From Planctomicrobium piriforme (GTDB lineage: Bacteria; Planctomycetota; Planctomycetia; Pirellulales; UBA1268), in contig CAMBPQ010000023.1 of the NCBI GenBank assembly GCA_945869735.1, forward strand, positions 1 through 43,676: a DNA stretch of 43,676 bases. The letters run 5' to 3'. Positions 34,124 through 42,926 of this stretch are shown one piece after another. How positions within the stretch are numbered: position 1 is the stretch's first letter; each line of letters begins with the position of its first letter. The notes below the pieces were generated by a model, which did no database searches, was not told the origin of the DNA, and was given only the letters and a program-made list of their open reading frames with translations. The position numbers and the translations under genes are program-made.

Positions 34124-34645
34124 TCACTTGGCGGCAGGCGCTGCAGGCGTTGCCGGGACATCGGGAATGGTCGGGGCTGCCGGTGTCGCGGCCGCGGGCG
34201 TCGCCGGTTCAGTGGCGGCCGGCGTCTCGGCCGTGGGTTCCGCGGCAGCGTCTGTCTTCGTCTCCGCCTTCACGTCGTCGGCAGGAGCGGTGGAGCCGCC
34301 CTCGGTCGTGCTCGCGCCGGCCGGCGGAGCAGCCGGCGGGACCGTAGTTTGGGCGGGCACCGCCTGCCCGGCCGTGCCGCCGAGCGTCGGGCTGAAGAGC
34401 GATTCACTGCGTCCGAGCAGATTGATTGCGAGGATGCAAAGCAGGATCCAGACGGCCGCGACGACGACCGTGATCCTGGTGAACACGTCGCCGGCCTTCG
34501 TGCCAAACGCGCTCTGGCCGCCCATGCCGCCGAAGGCCCCTGCCAAACCGCCCCCCCGCCCGCGCTGGATGAGCACCAGCGCGATCAGAAAGAGCGCTGA
34601 GAAGACGAGCATGAAGCCGAGGGAGAAACGAATCAGCGAGGTCAT
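34124..34645 (-). CDS. secG: Protein translocase subunit SecG with long Ala/Thr-rich tail
   Basis: 173 residues. Two transmembrane helices ([20 protein letters not shown] and [19 protein letters not shown]) flank the conserved loop [18 protein letters not shown]. SecG supports protein export through SecYEG. The remaining 80-odd residues are a low-complexity tail of Ala, Thr, Pro and Glu, much longer than in model SecG proteins and apparently disordered. It precedes yicC by three bases. Confidence 0.92.
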   Translation of the reverse strand: MTSLIRFSLGFMLVFSALFLIALVLIQRGRGGGLAGAFGGMGGQSAFGTKAGDVFTRITVVVAAVWILLCILAINLLGRSESLFSPTLGGTAGQAVPAQTTVPPAAPPAGASTTEGGSTAPADDVKAETKTDAAAEPTAETPAATEPATPAAATPAAPTIPDVPATPAAPAAK

Positions 34646-34744
34646 GGACGGACGAGGCTCCGGGTCGGAAAAAGCCAGGACAGGAATCGCAGAGCGTAGC
34701 CCATCCCCGTCAGGCAGGCTACCCCGACACGCAGCGCGGGAGCC

Positions 34745-35512
34745 TCAGCCCCCGAACGCCTTGGCGATCCCGAGAAAGTCGTCGGCCTTCAGGCTCGCAC
34801 CGCCGACCAGGGCTCCGTCGATGTCAGGCTGGGCGGCGAGGTCGGCCGCATTGTCGGGTTTCACGCTGCCGCCGTACTGGATCCGCACCTTGGCGGCCAC
34901 GGCCGGCGACGCGAGCGAACCGAGCAGCGAGCGGACCAGGGCATGCACCTCCTGGGCCTGCTGCGGCGTGGCCACCTTGCCGGTGCCAATCGCCCAGACC
35001 GGCTCGTAGGCGACCACCACCGTCTCGAGTTCGTTGGGGGCGAGCCCGGCGAGCGAGCCCTTCACCTGCGTCGTCACGACCTGCTCGGTGCGGCTGCCTT
35101 CCCGCTCTTCCAGCGTTTCGCCAACGCAGACGATCGGGATCAGCCCGGCGGCCAGGGCCGCCTTGGCCTTCGCATTGACGAGCGTGTCGGTCTCGCCGAA
35201 GAGTGTCCGCCGCTCGGAGTGGCCAAGGATCACGTAGCGGCAGCCAAGATCGAGAAGCATCGGCGGAGCCACTTCCCCAGTGAAGGCGCCGCTCGGCTTG
35301 TCGTGCATGTTTTGGCCGCCGAGGGCCACAGCCGACGCAGCCGCCTGAAGCGCGGAGCCGACCGTCTCGAGGTAGGCGGCAGGCGGGCAGAGGACGAGTT
35401 CGGTCGAGCCGGCCTCGGCGACCCGGGCGGCCACGGCGGCGGTCAACTCCCGCGCCTTCGCCCGATCGAGGTTCATTTTCCAGTTGCCGGCGACGATCTT
35501 CCTGCGGGACAT
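34745..35512 (-). CDS. tpiA: Triosephosphate isomerase
   Basis: 254-residue TIM barrel. Catalytic K12 in GNWKMN, H98 in ILGHSERR and E170 in [11 protein letters not shown], with the phosphate loop YGGSVKPDN. It interconverts DHAP and glyceraldehyde-3-phosphate and could use DHAP from the microcompartment aldolase, though the genes are unlinked. The start has GGAG six bases upstream. It heads the string tpiA-secG-yicC-gmk-rpoZ-coaC-coaB. Confidence 0.95.
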   Translation of the reverse strand: MSRRKIVAGNWKMNLDRAKARELTAAVAARVAEAGSTELVLCPPAAYLETVGSALQAAASAVALGGQNMHDKPSGAFTGEVAPPMLLDLGCRYVILGHSERRTLFGETDTLVNAKAKAALAAGLIPIVCVGETLEEREGSRTEQVVTTQVKGSLAGLAPNELETVVVAYEPVWAIGTGKVATPQQAQEVHALVRSLLGSLASPAVAAKVRIQYGGSVKPDNAADLAAQPDIDGALVGGASLKADDFLGIAKAFGG

Positions 35513-36057
35513 GACAGGCTCCAGGGTGGTGGCCCGGTGCCGTCGACACCGCACGACGGGAGGGCACGGAGGATTATCCTAGCGATTCCGGCCGGGCCCG
35601 TGTCGCGCGACTGAGATTTTGATCCTTCGGGCACCGAAGAGGGCCGAGGCCATCGCCACGTCGTGAACCCAAGGCTCAGGTCCCAGAGATCCTGGGTGGT
35701 CTGCTCAGCGTGCGAGATGACGACAGTGTCGAACCCAAAGAGAAAACCGGCGAGCGCCGACACCAGCGACCAGACGACAATCCTGTTCATGGGATCCCGC
35801 TTCCTCCCGGCAGGGCATGTCTCGGGTAGAGATCTCGAACCATCCCAGCACGCAAAGTGCTGGTCTTCAGTTCGATAGTGCATTCTGCGCCCAGAGGCAG
35901 TTCCATTTCTTGTCGAAGAAGGGCGGTTGGATCCCATTTTCTGGAACTGACCCTCGCTACCGTGGTGGTGCTCCTTCCGGTCACCAATCCCCCTGCATCA
36001 GCGCCCGCCTTACGAGCGCTGACCGAGGGCTCGACGCCACAACACTGCCACCGCCAC
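35513..36057. other. Decayed region between tpiA and the cysteine-synthase remnant
   Basis: Besides the transporter stub at 35660-35790 I recognise no gene. Its mixed content suggests several small deletions. The upstream region of tpiA (promoter) must lie at its left edge, but no clear element is visible. Confidence 0.45.
35660..35790 (-). pseudogene. N-terminal stub of a sugar-porter MFS transporter
   Basis: A good ribosome-binding site (GGAGGAAG) precedes MNRIVVWSLVSALAGFLFGF followed by DTVVISHAEQTTQDLW, the first helix and loop of sugar-porter MFS proteins. Similarity then stops after about 43 residues; the frame runs on into the tpiA leader without further homology. The start and ribosome-binding site are intact, so a truncated peptide may be made. 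Confidence 0.65.
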
Positions 36058-36498
36058 GCCGTCTTGGTGCTAATCGGCAACACGCCGCTCGTGCCGCTCT
36101 TCTTTCCCGAGGAAGAGCTGACGATTCACGCCAAAGCCGAGTTCCTCAATCCCACCGGTTCAATCAAGGATCCGATGGCCGCCATGCTCCAGGGCGAGGC
36201 CCCCTGCTGTCACAGTATCGAGGGCGTGGCCGGAGGCCACCTGCCTCCCCTGCTCGACGGCGGCGCGATCGATGCCGCCGAAAAAGTGGGCTCGGCGGAG
36301 GCACTGCTGATGACGCGACGCTTGGCCCGCGAGCACGGCTTCCTGGTGGGCACCTCGTCGGGCGCCAACGTGGTGGCCGCGCTCCGCGTCGCCCGCAGCC
36401 TGCCCGCCGGCGCGCGGGTGGTGACGATCCGCTGTGATCGAGCAGAGCGTTACTTCTCGACGCGGCTCTTCACCACCGAGCCAAGGGGCTGCCGTTGA
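36058..36498 (+). pseudogene. Internally deleted cysteine synthase/cystathionine beta-synthase
   Basis: The start matches the PLP-enzyme family: IGNTPLVPLFF and LNPTGSIKDPMA, with the PLP-binding lysine in SIKD. After DPMAAML the central cofactor-binding region (about 150 residues) is missing; the frame resumes at IEGVAGGHLPP and continues to LVGTSSGANVVAAL and TIRCDRAERYFST, the C-terminal part. Without the central domain the enzyme cannot fold normally. Confidence 0.7.
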
Positions 36499-36564
36499 AA
36501 TCGCCTGATTCTGCAAGCGGACAGACGACGTCGATGGATCGCCACCTTTGCGCTGGGCGGGGCG

Positions 36565-36700
36565 TCGGGTGCCTTCAAGAAGCTCGGATCGCGAGCGATG
36601 GGAAAGCGGGTGGCGGGCGTGATGGCAGCGCGGATACGAAAGATGTGGCGGGCGTATTCCCCGCGCTCGCGATTGGGGCTTCCTGCCGGCAACTCACCGG
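36565..36700 (-). repeat. Second repeat module, inverted copy
   Basis: On the minus strand this matches the insert of repeat copy F: GGAAGCCCC followed by GCGAGCGCGGGGAATACGCC and, further on, CCCATCGCTCGCG. The copies differ at many positions. It abuts and slightly overlaps the stop end of the sigma-54 activator gene. Confidence 0.65.
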
Positions 36701-37773
36701 GGACGAGGCGCTCGGGCAGAGCGGCTGGCCATGCGTTCCGGACAGGCTTCGGCCACGAGCTTCGTCATCGTGTTGGGGCACACGCCCAGCAGCCGTGCGG
36801 CTTTCGCAAAATGGCCCTGGGTTGCCTCGAGCGCCTCGCGCACGGTGCGTCTGCGGAGCTCACGCAGGTTGAACGTTTTCGCCGCGGCCTCGTGGGCGGC
36901 CGGCATGTCGCCGCGGTCGCCCACGCCGTCAGGCAGCCGCTGTCGTGCGGGCAGTATCCCGAGAACCTCGTCAAGAACGGCTTCCCGCGTGTCGGCGAAC
37001 ACATACAGCTTCTGGATCGTCTGCGAGAGCTGCCGAACGTTGCCGGGCCAGTCGTGCTCCACCAGGCGGGCCAGCGTAGCGGGCCCAGGCACCCAGGGCG
37101 GTTGTCTGTACCGTGTCGCGTAATGGGCCGAGAAGTGCGCCACGAAACGCGGAATGTCATCGGAGCGGTCGCGAAGCGGTGGAACGACGAGGTGGACGGT
37201 GTTGAGCCGATAGAGCAGGTCTTCGCGAAAGGCTCCCTCCGCAACGGCAGCCTCGAGGTGGCGGTTGGTGGCGGCGATGACCATCACGTCGACCGGCTCG
37301 CTCTGCGGGGAGCCGACCGGCGTGACCTCCCGGCGCTCGAGAAACCCGAGCAGCTTTGGCTGCAGGTCGGCCGGCATGTCACCGATCTCGTCGAGGAAGA
37401 TGACGCCGCCATCGGCCGAGCGGATCGCCCCGCGGGCGGGACCGCTGGCCCCGGTGAAGGCCCCCTTCTCGTGGCCGAAGAGCTGGCTTTCGGCGATGGC
37501 CGCTGGGATGCCCGCGCAGTTGACCGAGATGAACGGCTTGTCATGCCGCGGGCCGGCCGCGTGGATCGCCCGCGCAACCTCTTCCTTGCCGCAGCCCGTC
37601 TCGCCGGTGATGAGCGTCGTGCACTCGAACTTCGCCACCCGGCAGATCGCCGTCTCGAGCCGTTGGATCGATGCCGATCCGCCCGTCATTCGCGCCCAGC
37701 GGGGCAGGCTGACGAACGGAGACACTCGCGCCGCCGGTCCGGCTGGCGGCGTATTGAGTTCATAATCGTGCAT
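36694..37773 (-). CDS. Sigma-54-dependent transcriptional activator without a receiver domain
   Basis: 359 residues. The AAA+ domain is complete: Walker A GETGCGKE (57-64), the sigma-54-contacting GAFTGA loop (104-109), Walker B GGVIFLDEIGD, and the arginine-finger segment FREDLLYRLNTV. A Fis-type helix-turn-helix closes the protein (EATQGHFAKAARLLGVCPNT). Only about 30 residues precede the AAA+ domain, so no receiver, GAF or PAS sensor is attached; control must come from another protein, its own expression level or a small N-terminal signal. It is divergent from the PEP-CTERM gene 363 bases away, which has a near-consensus sigma-54 promoter, so that gene is its likely target. Confidence 0.92.
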   Translation of the reverse strand: MHDYELNTPPAGPAARVSPFVSLPRWARMTGGSASIQRLETAICRVAKFECTTLITGETGCGKEEVARAIHAAGPRHDKPFISVNCAGIPAAIAESQLFGHEKGAFTGASGPARGAIRSADGGVIFLDEIGDMPADLQPKLLGFLERREVTPVGSPQSEPVDVMVIAATNRHLEAAVAEGAFREDLLYRLNTVHLVVPPLRDRSDDIPRFVAHFSAHYATRYRQPPWVPGPATLARLVEHDWPGNVRQLSQTIQKLYVFADTREAVLDEVLGILPARQRLPDGVGDRGDMPAAHEAAAKTFNLRELRRRTVREALEATQGHFAKAARLLGVCPNTMTKLVAEACPERMASRSARAPRPR

Positions 37774-38046
37774 GGCTGGTGCCCTTCCTCTGGGCCGGGG
37801 GCGTGGTATCGCCCGCCGAACAGTGACCGGCCCCGTCGAGCCGTTCCCTGCGAAAAAAAAAGTTTACTCGCCGTCGCAAAGTGTGCGAGCCAGGAATCGC
37901 AGTATTTTTGAGCCACTCCCAGTTTCTGCGACGCAAGCGGCCGTCCGTCCCATCTGTGGGCTGCTCTGGGAGTCGCCCCGGGTTGTTTCTGTTTTGAGTT
38001 ACTTGAAACCGCGTTGACGGCCGAAATCACTGCCACCAGGGAGTTC

Positions 38047-38062
38047 GGCACGTGACTTGCAT
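38047..38062 (+). promoter_or_regulatory. Predicted sigma-54 (RpoN) promoter of the PEP-CTERM gene
   Basis: The sequence GGCACGTGACTTGCAT has the -24 GG and -12 GC separated by exactly ten bases and matches the consensus GGCACG-N4-TTGC(A/T) at every fixed position. Transcription would start near 38072, about 65 bases before the ATG of the PEP-CTERM gene. The neighbouring activator is of the matching type. Confidence 0.75.
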
Positions 38063-38136
38063 TTGGGCGGGTGACGACGCAGGGCGGCGTCGGTCATCGA
38101 TTCTCGTGCGATCTTCCCCCTTACCAGGTGTTCATC

Positions 38137-39132
38137 ATGAAACCTTGTCTGCTGACGGTGGCGGCCCTCGTGATTTCGGCATTCCTGGCGCCGCCGGCTT
38201 CGGCTGAGACCACGATCTCGCAGTGGAACTTCAACACGACCGTGAGCGGCTCGTTCAACCGCCCCTGGACGGGAACCGTGCTCTCCGGGACCGTGCTTGG
38301 CTACGGTCAGGGCGCCCCCTCGGCTCCCCTCTCGAGCACCCTCGCCAACGGGGCGGCCGGTGATCCTGGGACCGTCGTCACCGGCACCACGTACAACCGT
38401 TCGGCGACGATCAATCCGCCGCTCCTGACAGCGGCGAACTCTGCGGCGGGCGTGATGTTCCAGGCTCCCACCACCGGCATGAATCCCGGTGAGGCTGTGA
38501 AGCTCTCATGGAGCCAGACGGTGGGCTTCCGATCCAGCCGCTATTGGCAACTGCTCGTGAGCACGAGCGGCACCGCGGGCGCCTTCTCGGCTCCCTCGGG
38601 CGGCACCGGTTCGTCGATTAGCCAGTTCGTCAACGGGCTCTCTTCCGGCACGGCTCCGATCTCCGGCACGGCCACGGTCAACGTGAGCTCGGGCGGCATG
38701 ATGGACTTCCGCACGATCAACGGCAACTGGCTCGCGCAGGGAGTGACGACGACCGGCACGCTCACGGCACCCCTTGCTGCGGGATTCGTGGACGATATCT
38801 CCTACACGCTCCCCACCGGCCAGGGCTACGAAAATAATGCCAACTTCGCGTTTGCGATCGTCGGCCTCTGGGATCCGAATCTATCCGCCACGAGCGGCAC
38901 GACCGGTCTCGTGTCGTCGTTCGCGGGCACCGACTCGACCGATATCACCAATGGCTACAACCGCTCGCTCAGCAGCGGCGGCAGCATGCGGCTCGACCTC
39001 ATGACCGTCTCCGCGGTACCCGAGCCGAGCACGGTGGCCTTGGCAGGCGCTGGTCTGGCATTTGGGGCATGGGCGATCGTGCGACGGCGTGTTCACCGCG
39101 CGTCGCCGGACGCGGCCGGTAGCGGCGTGTAG
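38137..39132 (+). CDS. PEP-CTERM-anchored exported protein
   Basis: 331 residues. Signal peptide MKPCLLTVAALVISAFLAPP with cleavage near PASAE. The mature chain is rich in Gly, Ser and Thr (repeated SGT/TGT) with no enzyme motif; a beta-sandwich surface domain is likely. The C-terminus has VPEPS (294-298), a hydrophobic helix and the Arg cluster IVRRRVHR, the PEP-CTERM sorting signal handled by exosortase. The tail of 14 residues after the Arg cluster is longer than usual. It lies 75 bases downstream of the sigma-54 promoter and starts a three-gene string of exported proteins. The substrate or function is unknown. Confidence 0.9.
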   Translation: MKPCLLTVAALVISAFLAPPASAETTISQWNFNTTVSGSFNRPWTGTVLSGTVLGYGQGAPSAPLSSTLANGAAGDPGTVVTGTTYNRSATINPPLLTAANSAAGVMFQAPTTGMNPGEAVKLSWSQTVGFRSSRYWQLLVSTSGTAGAFSAPSGGTGSSISQFVNGLSSGTAPISGTATVNVSSGGMMDFRTINGNWLAQGVTTTGTLTAPLAAGFVDDISYTLPTGQGYENNANFAFAIVGLWDPNLSATSGTTGLVSSFAGTDSTDITNGYNRSLSSGGSMRLDLMTVSAVPEPSTVALAGAGLAFGAWAIVRRRVHRASPDAAGSGV

Positions 39133-39192
39133 CCCCTCATCTTCGACGGTTACACCCAGAGAACTCGTCTCCCCCACGTTGGAGTCTGCGGC

Positions 39193-41265
39193 ATGGGTCT
39201 GTCTCTAGGGAGCCGTCTTGCGGCGATCGTGTCGGCGGCGCTCATCGCCGTGGCTTTCGCGTTCGACGCGTGCGCCGAGGTCACCTTCGACTGGGCGACG
39301 GTGGGCAACGCCAACAACGCCGCCGACACGCTCACTATGACGAAGGTCAACGGGAGCCAGCCGGGCGACGGCACCAGCGGCTACGGCTCCGTGGCCTACG
39401 ACTATTCGATCGCCAAGCGCGACGTCACCAATGCGCAATATGTTGAGTTTCTCAATAAGGTCGACCCCAGCGGCACAAGCACGACGCTCTACCTTGCGAA
39501 CATGTCGGACGCGGTGATCGGCGGCGTGAGTTATCCAGCCTACAGCGGCGGCATCGACAAGAATCTCGGCGCCGCGGCCGGGAGCCGCTACAGCGTCAAG
39601 TCGGGGCAAGACAATTTCCCCGTCGTGCAGATTAACTGGTCGCGAGCGGCGCGATTCGTCAACTGGCTGGCCAACGGCCAGGGCTCGGGCGGCACCGAAA
39701 GCGGCGTGTACGACATGGCGGTTTTTGCCAGCAACTCCTTCGCCACGCCCCCGCCGCGGGCCGTCGGCGCCCAGATTTTTCTGCCCAGTGAAAATGAGTG
39801 GTACAAGGCAGCCTACTACGATCCGACGCTGGCCGAAGGTGCCGGCGGCTACTGGCAATATGGCACGCGGAGCAACACATCACCCGCATCGGTCGGTCCG
39901 CCAGGTACATCCTACAGTGCGAACATCGGCGCCGGTACCACCGGCGGGTCGGGTGGCACGTCTGCTCTCACGTTTGCCACGACGGGAGCGGTGTTCAACA
40001 AGGACCTCATCTATCTCACAAACGTCGGCGATTATACGACGGCCACGAGCTACTACGACCTCGACGACCTCGACGGGCTGATCTACAACTGGACGGAAGC
40101 GACGAGAGAGAACAGAACCATCGCCGGCCAAATGCTGCCCGTCTATCGTGGCGGCTCGTGGCAGAACAACGAGGGGGCCTCGGGTGCCGCGTTTCGCAAT
40201 TCCGGGAACGGCGCGGGCGTCAACAGCGGCCAATATCAATACTGGGGCATCCGCGTGGGCACCGTTGCGGCCGTGCCCGAACCGGGCGTGGCTGCTTTGG
40301 CATGCTTGAGCCTTGCCTGCGGGTGCTGGCTGCTGCGGCGGCGACGGTCTGGTTCCCACAACCGAGTCGAGCCGCGACGGGGGTTTACGTTAGTCGAACT
40401 GCTCGTCGTGATCGCGATCATCGCCACACTCATCGGCCTGCTCTTGCCCGCGGTCCAGGGCGCCCGCGAGTCCGCGCGGCGAACGTCATGCATGAACAAC
40501 CTCCGGCAGATCGGCCTCACGATCCATGCCTACGCCACCGCCCAGCGGGAACGGCTCCCCGACGCCCTGAGCAACATCAACTCCGCGCTTGTGGGGTCGG
40601 GGACCGCGACCTACCCGCTGCACGTCGTGATTCTCGCCTATGCGGAGGATGAGAAGCTCCGCAGCCTGTTCAAGTCGAGTTCAACGTTTCTGGACACGCA
40701 AGTACCCGCGGTGGCCATGTTCAACTGCCCGAGCGATCCTTCGAAGACTACGGTCAACTCGACCACGAAGGGCACGAGCAGTTACCTGAGTAACGGCGTC
40801 TTGTTCTATCTCAAGCCCAAGCTCTCGAAGGTGGCTGACGGAACCTCGAAGACGATCGCGATCGCCGAGAGCTACACGCAGACGACGTCGGGCTCGGCAG
40901 GGCCTGTGGTCATGACGCAGTACAACAGGCGGACGAGCGACAGGGCGCCGACGTTTGCTCACCCCACGAACGATACCGCGACCGTGGGGCGTTCCAACCG
41001 GCCTGGCTCCGCGACCGCGGGCGCCTGGAAAGACAGCTACAACTGCCAGGCTCCCAACGCGCTTGCCGATGCGACGTCGCCGCCGATTCAGTCCGCGCCG
41101 TCCGTCAACGCGGCCGATAGCAAACTACTCCAAGCATGCCATGGCGACACGATCAACTTCTGCATGATTGATGCTAGCGTGCGGTCGGCATCCGCCTCCG
41201 GCGACTCGGTCGTCTTCTGGTCGGCGGTGACGCCCGCGGGACAAGAACAGGTCGACCTCCCGTGA
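39193..41265 (+). CDS. Fusion of a PEP-CTERM SUMF1-like protein and a DUF1559 pseudopilin
   Basis: 690 residues in one frame. Signal peptide ([20 protein letters not shown]), then a formylglycine-generating-enzyme-like (SUMF1) domain from about 60 to 355: [40 protein letters not shown] and [11 protein letters not shown]. The VPEP motif is at 361-364 with a hydrophobic helix and RRRR at 382-385, a complete PEP-CTERM signal. Only nine residues later comes [17 protein letters not shown] (395 on), a type IV prepilin signal with Glu at mature +5, then a DUF1559 domain ([16 protein letters not shown] to the end). No stop or ATG lies between the parts. This may be a stop-loss fusion of two neighbouring genes, an annotation-like artefact of a sequencing error, or a real fusion. 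TGGAG lies eight bases before the ATG. Confidence 0.85.
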   Translation: MGLSLGSRLAAIVSAALIAVAFAFDACAEVTFDWATVGNANNAADTLTMTKVNGSQPGDGTSGYGSVAYDYSIAKRDVTNAQYVEFLNKVDPSGTSTTLYLANMSDAVIGGVSYPAYSGGIDKNLGAAAGSRYSVKSGQDNFPVVQINWSRAARFVNWLANGQGSGGTESGVYDMAVFASNSFATPPPRAVGAQIFLPSENEWYKAAYYDPTLAEGAGGYWQYGTRSNTSPASVGPPGTSYSANIGAGTTGGSGGTSALTFATTGAVFNKDLIYLTNVGDYTTATSYYDLDDLDGLIYNWTEATRENRTIAGQMLPVYRGGSWQNNEGASGAAFRNSGNGAGVNSGQYQYWGIRVGTVAAVPEPGVAALACLSLACGCWLLRRRRSGSHNRVEPRRGFTLVELLVVIAIIATLIGLLLPAVQGARESARRTSCMNNLRQIGLTIHAYATAQRERLPDALSNINSALVGSGTATYPLHVVILAYAEDEKLRSLFKSSSTFLDTQVPAVAMFNCPSDPSKTTVNSTTKGTSSYLSNGVLFYLKPKLSKVADGTSKTIAIAESYTQTTSGSAGPVVMTQYNRRTSDRAPTFAHPTNDTATVGRSNRPGSATAGAWKDSYNCQAPNALADATSPPIQSAPSVNAADSKLLQACHGDTINFCMIDASVRSASASGDSVVFWSAVTPAGQEQVDLP

Positions 41266-41320
41266 CACTCCTGCCCCGGTCGTGCTCACGTCTGTAGTCT
41301 TACCCGTCGAGGCTCTCTTC

Positions 41321-42715
41321 ATGCCTGCTCGTCCCATGGTTTCTCGTGCGTTGGCGTTCGCCCTCGCCGCCGCGTCGGCCTGCCGAGCCCACAGTGCTCA
41401 GGTCGAGCCTGCGGGGAGTCCCGTCGATCCGGTCACCGTGCGGCTCACGCTCAATCCGACGGCGCTCGACATGGATCGTCTGAGAGCCAGCAGGATGGGC
41501 TATATGCCTGCAGTGTTGAAGGCCATCGACACCAAACCGCCGGGCGTGGTCAAGGAACCCGCGTATGAGGGCACGCCGAGATACGGCGTCATCCGAGTGG
41601 GCAATGGCCCGAAATGTGACACGCCAGTCGTGATCGACGTGCTCAAGTCCGGAAGCCGGCTCTATGTCGACAGCAACCACAACGGCGATCTCTCGGACGA
41701 CGGCACGGGGAAATGGGATCTCACCAAGGAGATCAGCGGGGCAAACGTCGAGTTTGCCACCCGCTCCGTTCGGGCATCGTGGGGCACGCCTTCGGAGGAG
41801 ACCGAGACCGGGGAATACCGGATTTTCATCTTCCGGCGGCCCGAGGCGAGTGGGTTCTCGTTCGCCAAGATCTCAGGCCGCGAAGGCACCGTGACGCTCG
41901 GGGCAGGTGACGAGCGGGAGGGAAAGGAATACGCCATCGTGCTCGCCGAAAACACGAATGACGCCTTGTTCACCGTGCCGGTGAAGGGTGACCTGACCCG
42001 GCGGTTCGTCGAACTCTGCATCGATCTCGACGGCGACGGGACGTTCAAGGGGCTCATGACCAAGGAGGGGGACAAGGAACTTCGTGCACCGGAACGGTTC
42101 AACCTCGCCGACCCCTTCCAGGTCGACGGGCAGTGGTATATCGCCCGGCCGTCGATCAGCGGCGCCACCCTGACAATCACGCCGACGGCGCCGCCCGGCA
42201 GCGATGTGGCGTCGCTGCAGAAGCCTGTCGAGGTGCGGCCGCTGCTCGAACCGGGCGTGGTCGCTCCGGCCTTCACGGTCGAGACGCCCGAGGGCAAGCC
42301 GCTGAGCCTCGCCGACTTCAAGGGCAAGGTGGTAATTCTCGATTTTTGGGCGACATGGTGCGGCCCCTGCTTGGCCTCGATGCCCGGGCTCGAGAGTGTG
42401 TACCAGCGAGTCAAGGATCAGAACGTGGAGGTGTTGAGCGTCAACGTGTTCGACGATCGTGACACGTTCGGCGAATGGATCGCGGCCAACCGGGGCAAGA
42501 ACTACAATTTCACGTTCGCGTTCGATCCGGCGGCCAAGGATTCGCCCGAGAGCGTCGCCCGGCAAAAATACAACGTGCCTGGTTTGCCGACTCTCTACCT
42601 CATTGACCGTGAGGGCAAGGTGGCGGCGGCGTTCGTCGGAGTCAGCGAGGCCCGGCTCATCGAGGCCCTTGCGAAAATGGGCATTGAGGTCGCAGAAGAA
42701 AACGATGCCGAGTGA
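41321..42715 (+). CDS. Exported TlpA-like thioredoxin-domain protein
   Basis: 464 residues. Signal peptide ending near HSAQV. The first 300 residues have no known fold but include Asp-rich, EF-hand-like loops DSNHNGDLSDDG and DLDGDGTFKG. The C-terminal 150 residues are a TlpA/AhpC-TSA-type thioredoxin domain: GVVAPAFTVETPEGKPLSL, active site WATWCGPC with C347 and C350, and GLPTLYLIDREGKV. It would act as a periplasmic or surface disulfide reductase. GAGG lies eight bases before the ATG. It is the third gene of the exported string, 55 bases after the fusion gene. Confidence 0.9.
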   Translation: MPARPMVSRALAFALAAASACRAHSAQVEPAGSPVDPVTVRLTLNPTALDMDRLRASRMGYMPAVLKAIDTKPPGVVKEPAYEGTPRYGVIRVGNGPKCDTPVVIDVLKSGSRLYVDSNHNGDLSDDGTGKWDLTKEISGANVEFATRSVRASWGTPSEETETGEYRIFIFRRPEASGFSFAKISGREGTVTLGAGDEREGKEYAIVLAENTNDALFTVPVKGDLTRRFVELCIDLDGDGTFKGLMTKEGDKELRAPERFNLADPFQVDGQWYIARPSISGATLTITPTAPPGSDVASLQKPVEVRPLLEPGVVAPAFTVETPEGKPLSLADFKGKVVILDFWATWCGPCLASMPGLESVYQRVKDQNVEVLSVNVFDDRDTFGEWIAANRGKNYNFTFAFDPAAKDSPESVARQKYNVPGLPTLYLIDREGKVAAAFVGVSEARLIEALAKMGIEVAEENDAE

Positions 42716-42750
42716 TCGCCTCCCCGCCGCAGCGCTCCGAGAGCCTGGCC

Positions 42751-42912
42751 TAGAGCGCATTCGACTTACGTGGAACGCCGGCTCGGGGGCGGCAAAAGTC
42801 TCGTCGCCGGGGCGAGGATACGCCCAAGGCTCCTCGAGCGTTCGCCGACCCCCTTGCCTCTCTCCTCCAAGCTGCCATCTCGTCGCTCCACCCAAGGCAG
42901 ATGCGCTCGAAC
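42751..42912 (+). repeat. Dispersed ~150-bp MITE-like repeat, copy G
   Basis: The most complete copy: left end TAGAGCGCATTCGAC, core GGCGGCAAAAGTCTCGTCG at 42788-42806, GGGGCGAGGATACGCCCAAG, hairpin GCTCCTCGAGCG, and right end GGCAGATGCGCTCGAA. It occupies the space between the TlpA-like gene and pxpA, which converge. Confidence 0.85.
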
Positions 42913-42926
42913 CCACACAGCAACGG

